From a virus, in the IMG/VR virus record IMGVR_UViG_3300026513_000029, positions 1 through 20,314 of that record: a stretch of DNA of 20,314 bases. One strand, 5' to 3'. The position numbers and the translations under genes were made by a program. This document shows positions 4,487 to 12,117 of the stretch, piece by piece (positions within the stretch are counted from its first letter, which is position 1; each line of letters begins with the position of its first letter). The notes below the pieces were generated by a model. It ran no database searches and had not been told where the DNA came from. It saw nothing but the letters and a program-made list of their open reading frames with translations.

Positions 4487-6871
4487 TTATATTATTGTGT
4501 AATTATTAGCTAATGCTAAAGCGTTAAATGTATCATATCCCTCTCCAGTTAATCCCTCTAATTCATCGTTTGTCAATACTTCTTTATAGACTACAACGGA
4601 TTTAACGTTTCCGTAGAAATTATGCAACCCACTTGAATTATCAAATTGCAAACTATTTAAACCACTTAATATATTAGAGCTACTATTCGTGGCAACCTCT
4701 ATTCCATTTATCCATAAAGCGTAATTTTCACTTTTATATTTTAATCCTATTTTATTGTAATCAGATGTATTTGCATTTGTATAAATATAATCCCATATCA
4801 TACCACTTGCGTTTCTTATATATAACCTTATGCCATTTGCTTGAAGTGCTATACTGACTCTTTGGCTTGTTGTTCCATTTGATAAAGAAATCCATCCACC
4901 ACTTGAATTTTCGTTAGCACTTATCTCTGCATATAAAACACCCTCTGTTGAGTTTATTAAATCACTTGAACCTGCGTTGTTGCATAAATCAGCTAAACGA
5001 GTTGCAGTTGAACCGTTAGTTGGGATATAGGATGTTGGGTAAGAACCTTCTTCAAGCATTGCTCCCCATACATAAACTCCACTTGTTCCATCTCCAGTAT
5101 ATGATTCTGCTCTTAAAGATGTAAGTGATTGTATTTTCCAAACAAAAACATTTGTTGAAGTTGTTGCTGTTGACTGTGATGTAAAAGAGCATCTGTAAAA
5201 ATCTCCAACAGATTCTATTTTAGAAACACCATTACCAACACTACCTAAAACACCATTTAATAAATCAAAATTAGCATAATTATTAGAGCCGTGTGTTGTA
5301 GAAGAGAATAAAAGTTGTATAAAATTGCTTTCTCCTTTTTTAACAAATACTGAAAATGTGTAGTAATTACCACTTGTAACTGATATGTTTGTAGAACTTG
5401 CAAAATGTCCTCCAGCACCAGTACCTTCAACTAATTTATAAGCGTTATTATTACCGTCTGGTGAAATAAAACCACCTACTGCACTAACACCAATTCTTGA
5501 CCAAAAAGAATTACTAAAATCTTCTGAATAAGTAACTAAATTAGTACTCTGTGGCTCTAACAATAAACTACCACAACCATCTGTATAATCTATTCTTGGT
5601 AAGTCTGTATCGTCTGTTACTTCTTTAAGTGATATGTTTGTTACAGATGCGTTTGTTGAATTAGTTCTAATAATTAACGCTCCAGAATTTGTAGCTGTAA
5701 AAGTACCTTCGTATGTTCCTACTGCGTTATTGGATACATAAGTAGTAGAAGGAACGTATAAATTAACTACACCATCATCTATATTTGATATAGTGTAAGA
5801 ATATTTATAAGATTTACCAGACGTTATTTGAACGTTAGAAGATAAATTACCAGTAACTGAACCAGTATGAATCGCCACACCATCTCCAATACTCCAACCA
5901 GTACCCAATGTCCAATTCTGTCCGACCTCTTTGACTGATACGTTGTCTATTGAGCCATTAAAACCACTTCCATAAAAAACAAAACGTAAATCTGAAAGAG
6001 AAGAAATATAGGCAATATAAGTTCCATTTGCATTATAATCAATTGACTGTGAATACTGTCCTACAAATGCTGGTCTTATAGAACCAGATACATAATTTGA
6101 AATGCTAAAAACTATTTTATAATTTTTATTAGCGTTTCCAACATTACTTTGTAGTAAGTTTTCATTTCCACCATCACAAATTGCTTTACCTCCACTTATA
6201 CTCCATCCAGTTCCATATACCCAATCACTATCCGTAGCAAAATCTCCATTTACAATTTCCTCACTACCTATTTCACTAAAATCTCCATTCTGTACTAAAT
6301 TACCACTTAATGTCTGAACATTCTCTATAAGTCCTTGTGAGTTTACTCTTGTAGCAGCAGAACCTCTTTGGAAATCGAAATCAGCGTCTGTTACTTCTTT
6401 TACAGAGATGTTGTCTATTGAGCCAGTAAATCCCCCAGTGGATGGAACACTACCATAAAATCTTAATATTTTGTTTGTGCCACCAAATTCAAATGTGCTT
6501 TCATATACTCCCGTAGTTAAAGAAGGAGAATTAAATATATTAGTAAAAGTACCAGATGCTCCAGCGTAAGCGTAAACTCTTATATAACCATTTGTAACAG
6601 ATGTTACTTCAAATCTAACTTTATATTTTTTTCCAGCTTCAAATCCAGATATTGTTTGATAAATCGGGGTGCTTGTTTCAACACCATTTGCAGTTCCTCC
6701 ACTTATAGACCATCCCCCAGCTTCTTTGTTCCAATTACTATCAGTATCAAACGAGCCATTAGTAACTAACTCACTACCTAAAACTTCTTTTGGCTTAACA
6801 CTATGTAACTTCCCATCACTATAAGCAGTAGGAGTTGTTATTATACTTGCTTTCTCTAATAAATTACTCAT
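4487..6871 (-). CDS. Tail fibre / receptor-binding protein with three or more CenC-like modules and a LamG-like domain (794 aa)
   Basis: This is the longer paralogue of the next gene. CenC-like modules lie at about 30-160, 190-315 and 316-435. Each opens with V(T/Q)NG(S/D)F...DW or a WTLGTGWSIGDG variant and closes with GSIDN(I/V)SVKEV or NISLKEV. The FDFQRGSAATRV motif separates modules one and two. After LLLEPQSTNL (about 447) comes a further CBM-like region at about 455-640, ending in PTSYIPTNGSTATR. A LamG-like C-terminal domain follows at about 650-785, with FYGNVKSVVVYKEVLTNDELEGL. The protein should form part of the receptor-recognition apparatus. The start overlaps the stop of the 64-aa gene in an ATGA. 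Compared with its neighbour it has one extra module, consistent with growth by module duplication. Confidence 0.75.
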   Translation of the reverse strand: MSNLLEKASIITTPTAYSDGKLHSVKPKEVLGSELVTNGSFDTDSNWNKEAGGWSISGGTANGVETSTPIYQTISGFEAGKKYKVRFEVTSVTNGYIRVYAYAGASGTFTNIFNSPSLTTGVYESTFEFGGTNKILRFYGSVPSTGGFTGSIDNISVKEVTDADFDFQRGSAATRVNSQGLIENVQTLSGNLVQNGDFSEIGSEEIVNGDFATDSDWVYGTGWSISGGKAICDGGNENLLQSNVGNANKNYKIVFSISNYVSGSIRPAFVGQYSQSIDYNANGTYIAYISSLSDLRFVFYGSGFNGSIDNVSVKEVGQNWTLGTGWSIGDGVAIHTGSVTGNLSSNVQITSGKSYKYSYTISNIDDGVVNLYVPSTTYVSNNAVGTYEGTFTATNSGALIIRTNSTNASVTNISLKEVTDDTDLPRIDYTDGCGSLLLEPQSTNLVTYSEDFSNSFWSRIGVSAVGGFISPDGNNNAYKLVEGTGAGGHFASSTNISVTSGNYYTFSVFVKKGESNFIQLLFSSTTHGSNNYANFDLLNGVLGSVGNGVSKIESVGDFYRCSFTSQSTATTSTNVFVWKIQSLTSLRAESYTGDGTSGVYVWGAMLEEGSYPTSYIPTNGSTATRLADLCNNAGSSDLINSTEGVLYAEISANENSSGGWISLSNGTTSQRVSIALQANGIRLYIRNASGMIWDYIYTNANTSDYNKIGLKYKSENYALWINGIEVATNSSSNILSGLNSLQFDNSSGLHNFYGNVKSVVVYKEVLTNDELEGLTGEGYDTFNALALANNYTII
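6219..6302. repeat. 84-bp direct repeat shared by the two fibre genes, copy 2
   Basis: Partner of 4232-4315. A shorter identical string, TTGTCTATTGAGCC, also occurs three times across the fibre genes (near 3950, 5944 and 6411). It encodes the GSIDN module ending and marks the module boundaries. Confidence 0.85.
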
Positions 6872-7062
6872 AGTTCTATTTTTTCAAAGTCAGTTAATGT
6901 TGCAGTTGTACAAGTTTCATTCTCATAATATGCTGAACGAGATTCCAAAGATTTTAATAAAGATGGTACTTCACTTGGAAAAGCTAAATTATAGTAAATG
7001 TCTCCCCATCCATCTTCTACTGGATTACCCCACCAACTAACTGCGTATATTTCGTTTGCCAT
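6868..7062 (-). CDS. 64-aa conserved phage protein upstream of the fibre genes
   Basis: This short protein is rich in aromatic residues at its start (MANEIYAVSWWGNPVEDGWGDIYY). Its C-terminus (SAYYENETCTTATLTDFEKIEL) is acidic and polar. There is no signal peptide or clear membrane segment. Small proteins with this WWG...GWGDIYY opening recur ahead of fibre genes in marine phage sequences as I recall them, but no function is established. Its stop overlaps the start of the 794-aa fibre gene (ATGA), so the two are probably translated together. It may be a virion or fibre attachment protein. It begins a new block after a 96-bp gap. Confidence 0.6.
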   Translation of the reverse strand: MANEIYAVSWWGNPVEDGWGDIYYNLAFPSEVPSLLKSLESRSAYYENETCTTATLTDFEKIEL

Positions 7063-7095
7063 TATTTTTTTTCTTTTCTTTATTAAACTCGTTGT

Positions 7096-7130
7096 AAAAA
7101 CTATTTAACTTTATTATGTTAACTGTTTTT
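7096..7130 (-). terminator. Weak possible hairpin between the connector and fibre blocks
   Basis: On the minus strand AAAAAC-AGTTAAC and GTTAAATA-GTTTTT can pair imperfectly (six outer pairs, a mismatch, a bulge) around an A/T loop, ending in five T. It is much weaker than the terminators at 9836 and 10458, and the pairing may reflect base composition only. Confidence 0.25.
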
Positions 7131-7158
7131 GTCTTATATGTCTTTTTTTTTATACTCA

Positions 7159-7671
7159 TTACAGAACAAAACTTGAAAACTCATTAGCATCCTTGTCAGG
7201 GTACATATCTCCATTACTGTTATTGTTGTATTCAGGATATTTATTACTATTAAAACAAATGTAATCTAAGAACCTCTTCGTATAAAACTCAGCTCTATCA
7301 TTTATCTTACTCATCATTCTATCAACATCACTATAGTTAACAGAATCCGAATCTTCCCCTCTATGCTTCGATATACCTCCATTATCAATTTTAAACATAG
7401 AAAAAGGGAAGTATTCAGCTTGAGTAAACCAAATTAACATTGGCTTAATATAAACGTCTCTAAGGCTCTTATAATCGCTATTAGCAGGTAAGTCTATATC
7501 ACCTGATATTATTAAAGCCTGTAACTTGTCGTATAAGTTTCCACCTAAATAATTTTGTATGTGTATATCCTGTGCCACCTCAATAAAGTGAATTAGCTTG
7601 TCAGCATCAGTACTACCACTAATTATTGACTTAGCTTTTAAATCTTGTATTGTTATGAATAATGCTTTCAT
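7159..7671 (-). CDS. Head-tail connector-like protein next to the portal
   Basis: The 170-aa, mostly helical protein opens with FITIQDLKAKSIISGSTDADKLIHFIEVAQDIHIQNYLGGNLYDKL (about 5-49). This pattern is typical of Bacteroidota phage proteins placed beside the portal (DUF6712-like) and resembles gp6-type head completion proteins. The middle has helical segments (LRDVYIKPMLIWFTQAEYFPF) and the C-terminus is acidic and disordered. It starts inside an ATGA overlap with the portal stop, so translation is coupled. It would form a ring beneath the portal during DNA packaging closure. The connector role is inferred from position and resemblance. Confidence 0.7.
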   Translation of the reverse strand: MKALFITIQDLKAKSIISGSTDADKLIHFIEVAQDIHIQNYLGGNLYDKLQALIISGDIDLPANSDYKSLRDVYIKPMLIWFTQAEYFPFSMFKIDNGGISKHRGEDSDSVNYSDVDRMMSKINDRAEFYTKRFLDYICFNSNKYPEYNNNSNGDMYPDKDANEFSSFVL

Positions 7672-9434
7672 ATGCCTAAAGTCTTTCTTATTTTATTTAA
7701 AGTACTTCTATAAGCACCTTTGTCTGCTCTATCTATCATTCTTTCACCCATCTCACTTGGGTTTTTAGGTTCTTTTAAACCATCTCCGTAAGCATTAGAT
7801 GAATCAACTTGCTTACCATCTTTCTTCTTGTAAACTCTTAGTTCCCAATAGTGATGACAGTTCTTACCACCTTTGTATTTTAGTAAACTATAGTTCTGTT
7901 TCTTATGACCTAACTCTTTATTTACACCTCTAAAAGACATCATATTAATATCTTCCTTTCTAAATACAACCTTTCTACCTGTTAATACTTCCATTCTCTT
8001 ACAGAAATCTCTACTGTTCGGAGACTTTCTCTCTGGCATATAAGCGTATCTAATTTTGTATACACCATCGTCTTCAGATGATGCTTTATCAGAATACTTG
8101 ATTTCAGCCATTTTAACGGACTCATTTTCGTCTTGGTATATCTCACTATGGATTACCTCCCAATCATCGCTTAAAACCTCTCCTAAAGCCTCTAATTGGC
8201 TAATCATATCATCACCCTCTTCTTCAGAAAAGTCTTTATTGTCTTCAGCAGATAATTTCTCACCTGTTTCCTCTTCTTTTCTAATCTTAGTAGATACGTT
8301 ATCTAACTCTGTAAATTCGATTGGTTGTAGAGTAGTAAAGTATAAATCTTGGTATATCTTGTTAAATTCAAGTATCTCTGTTAATCCATAGATAATACCA
8401 TCTTGAAATGGTCTGATAATTACGTTATCCATTAATACAGATGCAGTTCTTAATTCTTCTGCATTGTTACCAAAACCTGTGTTGTCTTTAATACCTAAAA
8501 GTATTGGAGATACAATTCCGTGTCCTAACATTATCTTCTCTCTTGCCTCATCAGATAAGAATTGATATTGTGCGTGAGCATCTGGTAAGTGTATAGCTTC
8601 TATATCAGCTTTAGTTTCTGCTGATTCGTTAAATGCAATAATTGCTTTACCACTATTAGAACTACCACTAAACTTTTGGTTAATCTTACTCTCTATAGAG
8701 TGTTGAGTTTCTGCGTTAGGTATTCCATTGTTAAAGTTTATAAATAAACTTGGTTGTAACCCATTCTCTATATTAGATAAATGATAGTTAGATACCTCTG
8801 CTTCTAACTCTGTATACTGTAAACACGCTTGGTAATCTACAGTAGAGTAGTAATAGAAACCACTTCTGTAAGGTTTGAATACATAAAGTTCGTTTACCTG
8901 AGATTTACTACCATTACCAAATGTAGGTATTCTTTTAGGACTATCTGAGTTTTTACAGTCCTTCCAAGATGGATGATAGTAATAAGCCTTTATAACACCT
9001 TTAGTAGCCTTCTCAGCTCTAAGAGTCTCCATAGGAAAGTGAGATACCTTTAGTATCTTTGTTTTAGCTTTATTGTATGTTAGTTGCATAACACCTTGAC
9101 CTAACAACTTATAATCATTAACAAGTCTCTTAACTTCTCTTGGTCTAAGTAGTTTCTTCATTCTAACATAATCTTCAGGAAATAAATCTGAATTAGTAGA
9201 CTCTAAACCTCTACCATAAATCATATCAACAATACCGTTAATACATCTACCATTAGTAGGACTGTCAAGGTATCTATCTATAAGATTATCAAAATAATCG
9301 TTATTATCCCCAAATGCAACCCACTCTTTATTGTGAACCTCTTTGATTGTAGGAACTTGGTAAGAAGACATATTGACAACTCTAATGCTATCTTTGTATT
9401 CTTTACTAACTGTATTTTTCTTATTTAAACTCAT
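7668..9434 (-). CDS. Portal protein with an extra C-terminal NCHHYW domain
   Basis: The 588-aa protein has a portal core at about 20-395. Landmarks are VPTIKE...EWVAFGDNNDYFDNLIDRYLDSPTNGRCINGIVDMIYGRGL, the RPREVKRLVNDYKLLGQG helix region and SDEAREKIMLGHGIVSPILLGI. An acidic linker follows (about 395-455). A separate domain at about 461-540 carries SRDFCKRM (Cys478), YRKEDI-like FRKEDI and GGKNCHHYWELRVY (Cys526, His527, His528). I know this domain as an add-on in phage portal or minor head proteins of Bacteroidota; its biochemical role is unknown to me. Portal dodecamers form the DNA channel at one capsid vertex. The start overlaps the upstream stop (TAATG) and the end overlaps the connector start (ATGA). 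No terminase gene adjoins it, which is unusual. Confidence 0.85.
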   Translation of the reverse strand: MSLNKKNTVSKEYKDSIRVVNMSSYQVPTIKEVHNKEWVAFGDNNDYFDNLIDRYLDSPTNGRCINGIVDMIYGRGLESTNSDLFPEDYVRMKKLLRPREVKRLVNDYKLLGQGVMQLTYNKAKTKILKVSHFPMETLRAEKATKGVIKAYYYHPSWKDCKNSDSPKRIPTFGNGSKSQVNELYVFKPYRSGFYYYSTVDYQACLQYTELEAEVSNYHLSNIENGLQPSLFINFNNGIPNAETQHSIESKINQKFSGSSNSGKAIIAFNESAETKADIEAIHLPDAHAQYQFLSDEAREKIMLGHGIVSPILLGIKDNTGFGNNAEELRTASVLMDNVIIRPFQDGIIYGLTEILEFNKIYQDLYFTTLQPIEFTELDNVSTKIRKEEETGEKLSAEDNKDFSEEEGDDMISQLEALGEVLSDDWEVIHSEIYQDENESVKMAEIKYSDKASSEDDGVYKIRYAYMPERKSPNSRDFCKRMEVLTGRKVVFRKEDINMMSFRGVNKELGHKKQNYSLLKYKGGKNCHHYWELRVYKKKDGKQVDSSNAYGDGLKEPKNPSEMGERMIDRADKGAYRSTLNKIRKTLGI

Positions 9435-9796
9435 TATATTATGTATGTGTTATCATCTACTATACTATAAGGCTTGTAAATTGTGCCATTACCTATTTCG
9501 TGTTTCTCAGTTACTCTTTCAGAAGCAGTCTGAGATGTTACGTATATCTTGTCTCTATACCACAATTCATCATCTTTAGTTATCTCTAAATAATAAGTAG
9601 AATCCTCTTCAAGTATTGTTGACTGAAAAGTAACTTCGGTAAAGTTCACTATATTGCTTAAAGTAGCGTTTGTTATAGATTCTTCCTTACCATCACCATC
9701 TCTTCTTATATTTAAAACAAATGCTCCTGACAAGTCTGAACTTCTCGGTGCAATAGTTATTGTTTTATCTCCTACTGTTGGTTGTAATATTAACAT
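9434..9796 (-). CDS. 120-aa beta-rich phage structural protein of unknown role
   Basis: The 120-aa protein has alternating hydrophobic strands (TITIAPRSSDLSGAFVLNIRRDG, TLSNIVNFTEVTFQSTI, STYYLEITKDDELWYRDKIYVTSQ), suggesting a beta sandwich of Ig-like type. It contains no cysteine, signal or membrane segment. It lies between the tail tube candidate and the portal, downstream of a strong terminator, and its stop overlaps the portal ATG (TAATG). A capsid decoration or tail accessory protein would fit, but the sequence alone does not decide. Its start at 9796 is 40 bp beyond the terminator T-run, with an A/T-rich leader and no Shine-Dalgarno sequence. Confidence 0.6.
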   Translation of the reverse strand: MLILQPTVGDKTITIAPRSSDLSGAFVLNIRRDGDGKEESITNATLSNIVNFTEVTFQSTILEEDSTYYLEITKDDELWYRDKIYVTSQTASERVTEKHEIGNGTIYKPYSIVDDNTYII

Positions 9797-9835
9797 ACTA
9801 TGATAACTAAATAATTTATTTTTGTTTTATTTAAT

Positions 9836-9863
9836 AAAAAAACCCCACCAAATGGTAGGGTTT
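9836..9863 (-). terminator. Rho-independent terminator after the tail tube gene
   Basis: On the minus strand AAACCCTACC (9863-9854), loop ATTT and GGTGGGGTTT (9849-9840) form a 10-bp stem with one G-T wobble. The stem and tail give an unbroken run of seven T (9842-9836). It lies 22 bp past the stop of the 181-aa gene. Confidence 0.9.
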
Positions 9864-9884
9864 AGTTTAATTGATAAATTACTA

Positions 9885-10430
9885 TTATACAATAGTAAAT
9901 CCTGCGGCAGTAATGTTTTCAGCAGGGGTATTTCCTGCAACTGCAACGTTAATGAAGTTTGCAGGTGCTTTTTCCATACCTGTAAAACTCAAAGTATATC
10001 CACTCATATCAGCCATAGCTCCTCCTGTTACTACAGTACCTCCTGTTACGTCAGCACCATACTCAGCTCCAGCTAAGAATACATTTCCGTTATTGTCCTC
10101 GATAAGAATGTTTGGTCTTCCGAAAGATAATAATTTAATAGTATTGTGGTCTTCTTTAGTTAATTTTTTAAGTGTCAACTCTAACACTTGCTCAAAAGCA
10201 GTAGTTCCATTCTCTCTACTTGATTGAATGTTTTCTGTATAGGTAGAGTTTCCTCTAACCTCGTATTTGTAAGCGTTTGGACTACCAGCAACTGCATCAA
10301 TTACATCTACATCTGTAGAATCGTATGTTATACCAGTTATGTCTCCAAAATTTACAAAATAAACAGCATTGATTCCTCCAACACTATCTTTACAAGGTTC
10401 TGTTCTACCTAAAGTAATATCACAAGCCAT
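9885..10430 (-). CDS. Probable major tail tube protein
   Basis: The 181-aa protein begins MACDITLGRTEPCKDSVGGINAVYFVNFGDI, an opening I associate with an abundant structural protein of Bacteroidota phages. It continues with a beta-rich region (YKYEVRGNSTYTENIQSSRENGTTAFEQVLELTLKKLTKEDHNTIKLLS, about 54-103). It ends in a Gly/Ala-rich, hydrophobic tail typical of polymerising virion proteins. Its size, its place directly after the major capsid gene and its isolation between two strong terminators fit a highly expressed tail tube subunit. No sheath gene accompanies it, which supports a long non-contractile tail. A capsid decoration protein is the main alternative. Confidence 0.65.
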   Translation of the reverse strand: MACDITLGRTEPCKDSVGGINAVYFVNFGDITGITYDSTDVDVIDAVAGSPNAYKYEVRGNSTYTENIQSSRENGTTAFEQVLELTLKKLTKEDHNTIKLLSFGRPNILIEDNNGNVFLAGAEYGADVTGGTVVTGGAMADMSGYTLSFTGMEKAPANFINVAVAGNTPAENITAAGFTIV

Positions 10431-10457
10431 AATATTTATTTTTTATTTATTAGTTAT

Positions 10458-10487
10458 AAAAAAAGGGTAGGTAGCAATTACCCACCC
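10458..10487 (-). terminator. Rho-independent terminator after the major capsid gene
   Basis: On the minus strand GGGTGGGTA (10487-10479), loop ATTGC and TACCTACCC (10473-10465) form a 9-bp stem with one G-T wobble, followed by seven T (10464-10458). It lies 25 bp past the capsid stop and 28 bp before the tail tube start. The stem resembles that at 9836-9863. Confidence 0.92.
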
Positions 10488-10511
10488 TCTTTCTGTTTAT
10501 TTATTTGAATC

Positions 10512-11444
10512 TTAGATTCCGTAAGTTACGATGTCTTCTACAACTCCGTACTGTACTCCTGCGGTAAATCGCATAATGATTCTTACGTTTTGAGAACCAT
10601 CTAAGTCTGCCATATCTAATACTTTTACTTCTTGATGGTCTGATAATAAACCAGTTCCAAATTGTAAGTTATCTTTAGTAGTTGCTACCGCAGTGTTTGC
10701 TGCTAATCCGTTAGCCATAAAGATTTTTACACCATCAAAGTATAAGATGTTGATGTCTTGGTTGTTTCCTTGAGAACCTACACCAGCAGCACCTTCACCG
10801 TTAGCTTGGAATCCTCCTAATGCTCTCTTGTATGCTCTAAAGATGTTTTGAGAAACATAGATGAATAAATCATCTCTACCATATAAAGAAGCAGGGATTT
10901 GGTCAACAACTTTTCCTAACTCATCTACTACGTTAGCAGCAGTTACAGTAGTTCCAGCAATTTGTTGTGCAGCTGGTAAATCACCATCAGCAGCTAATAG
11001 AGTAGAGAATCCGTCAAATGAACCTTCTCCATCTGCACCTGCCCATATGTTCTGCTCATTCTTTTGTGCTACTTTAGCAGCAACATAAGAGATTAAGTAG
11101 TCTTGGAAAGAAGATGGTAAGTTATCAAATGCAGAATATCCCATTTGGATTGCATCCCAATCTGAACGGAAATCTTTCTTACATAATTCTAAGTTAACTT
11201 GTAATTCCTTTGGTTCAAGGATTCTTTCAGTTAAAGTCAAAGTTGAAGTGTCATTGAAGTCGCAAGTACCATTCTTAGTGATACCATCTAATTCCAATCT
11301 TTTAACAACCTCTTTGAACTTTACGTTTGGTCGGATAGTTAGTCCACCATTTGCAATAGTGTTACCTGAAAGTAAAGCAGCAGAAATATATTTCCCTGCT
11401 GATTCTCCAGCGTAAGTTGTAGTAATACTTGTAGTAGTAGCCAT
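10512..11444 (-). CDS. Major capsid protein, HK97 fold
   Basis: This 310-aa protein has the features of Bacteroidota phage major capsid proteins. There is a short Thr-rich N-terminus (MATTTSITTTYAGE), NVKFKEVVKRLELDG..., LEPKELQVNLELCKKDFRSDWDA (about 76-98), YLISYVAAKVAQKNEQNIWAG (about 119-139), DDLFIYVSQNIFRAYKRALGG, INILYFDGVKIFMANGL and a C-terminal MRFTAGVQYGVVEDIVTYGI. The missing N-terminal delta segment is supplied by a separate acidic scaffold gene directly upstream. An XkdF-like protease lies two genes earlier. A strong terminator follows 25 bp after the stop. The leader is A/T-rich with no Shine-Dalgarno sequence. The identification is strong from length, motifs and neighbours. 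Confidence 0.88.
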   Translation of the reverse strand: MATTTSITTTYAGESAGKYISAALLSGNTIANGGLTIRPNVKFKEVVKRLELDGITKNGTCDFNDTSTLTLTERILEPKELQVNLELCKKDFRSDWDAIQMGYSAFDNLPSSFQDYLISYVAAKVAQKNEQNIWAGADGEGSFDGFSTLLAADGDLPAAQQIAGTTVTAANVVDELGKVVDQIPASLYGRDDLFIYVSQNIFRAYKRALGGFQANGEGAAGVGSQGNNQDINILYFDGVKIFMANGLAANTAVATTKDNLQFGTGLLSDHQEVKVLDMADLDGSQNVRIIMRFTAGVQYGVVEDIVTYGI

Positions 11445-11455
11445 TTTGTCTAATT

Positions 11456-11932
11456 TTAATTAAATAACATTCTATTAACTCTTTGTTCAGTAGTCATAGA
11501 TTTGTTTAGGTTTGATAATAAATTCTTTTTCTTTTCGATTTCAGCCTCTGGAGAATGTACAACTTCTTCTACATTTTCAGATAGTTCAACCTCTTCTTGT
11601 TTAGATAACTCCTCAGGAACTTCTTTAGCTTCTCCCATTGGTTTATCTTCGATTAATGCTTTAATCATAGAAAGTAGCTCTGATTTTACTGCTGCTAACT
11701 CATCAGAAGTAGCGTAACTCATAGCAGGTGCTTCAACTTCCTCCTCGATTACAACCTCTTCTTTAGGCTCTTCAGCAAGTACAACCTCTTCCACTTCCTC
11801 TTTTACTTCTTCAGTTACTTCCTCTGTAGATAATTCTACTGACTCTTCAACTGCAATGTCTTCTGCTTTCAACTCTTCCTTAGAAAGATTTAAAAGTTCT
11901 TTGACATTGTTAAGGATTTCTGTCGCTTTCAT
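11456..11932 (-). CDS. Acidic scaffold protein
   Basis: The 158-aa protein is highly charged. Residues about 15-72 are dominated by Glu and Val (TEEVTEEVKEEVEEVV and similar), a helical or disordered acidic domain. A short helix-forming segment (DELAAVKSELLSMIKALIEDKP, about 77-98) probably mediates coiled-coil assembly. The basic C-terminus KKKNLLSNLNKSMTTEQRVNRMLFN could contact the capsid subunit. Low complexity, acidity, position between protease and capsid genes and an 11-bp gap to the capsid start all fit a scaffold that the protease later removes. The assignment is by composition and context, since scaffolds share little sequence. Confidence 0.75.
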   Translation of the reverse strand: MKATEILNNVKELLNLSKEELKAEDIAVEESVELSTEEVTEEVKEEVEEVVLAEEPKEEVVIEEEVEAPAMSYATSDELAAVKSELLSMIKALIEDKPMGEAKEVPEELSKQEEVELSENVEEVVHSPEAEIEKKKNLLSNLNKSMTTEQRVNRMLFN

Positions 11933-11982
11933 ACTTATTGATTTATATTAATATAACTATTTAAAATTTTACTGTCGTATTT

Positions 11983-12117
11983 TTACTCCTCTTCTTGCTT
12001 GTGAATTGAGCCTATACCTTGCTTCCAATACTCATCTGCATTGCACTTTCTTTTCTTTGAGTACTTATCACATTCTATAGAATAAGTATTCTTACATTTG
12101 CAATATTTAGCTTTCAT
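11983..12117 (-). CDS. 44-aa cysteine-rich protein between protease and scaffold
   Basis: The ORF runs from an ATG at 12117 to a TAA at 11983 and encodes 44 residues beginning MKAKYCKCKNTYSIECDKY. Four cysteines (6, 8, 16, 25) give the pattern C-x-C-x7-C-x8-C, and basic residues cluster at 19-24. The tail is acidic (HKQEEE). It overlaps the last 11 bases of the protease gene in another frame and ends 50 bp before the scaffold start. A small zinc-binding fold is plausible from the cysteine spacing, but no family is recognised. Apart from this gene, the 174-bp interval between the scaffold and protease genes shows no other open frame. Confidence 0.6.
   Translation of the reverse strand: MKAKYCKCKNTYSIECDKYSKKRKCNADEYWKQGIGSIHKQEEE

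Noticed and set aside
7076-7160. Promoter or conserved leader around the TTTTTATAC strings (7147, and similar at 588, 1653 and 14963)
   Set aside because: The strings are short and A/T-only, lack TAnnTTTG boxes, and fit the A-rich leaders that replace Shine-Dalgarno sequences in this group.
8056-8391. 111-aa plus-strand frame inside the portal gene
   Set aside because: Ser-rich reverse-frame reading of an acidic coding region; no motif, no leader, opposite to all other genes.
9871-10227. 118-aa plus-strand open frame opposite the tail tube gene
   Set aside because: It is antisense to a well-supported gene, has no leader or neighbours, and its Pro/Val-rich product is what the reverse complement of a Gly/Thr-rich gene would give.
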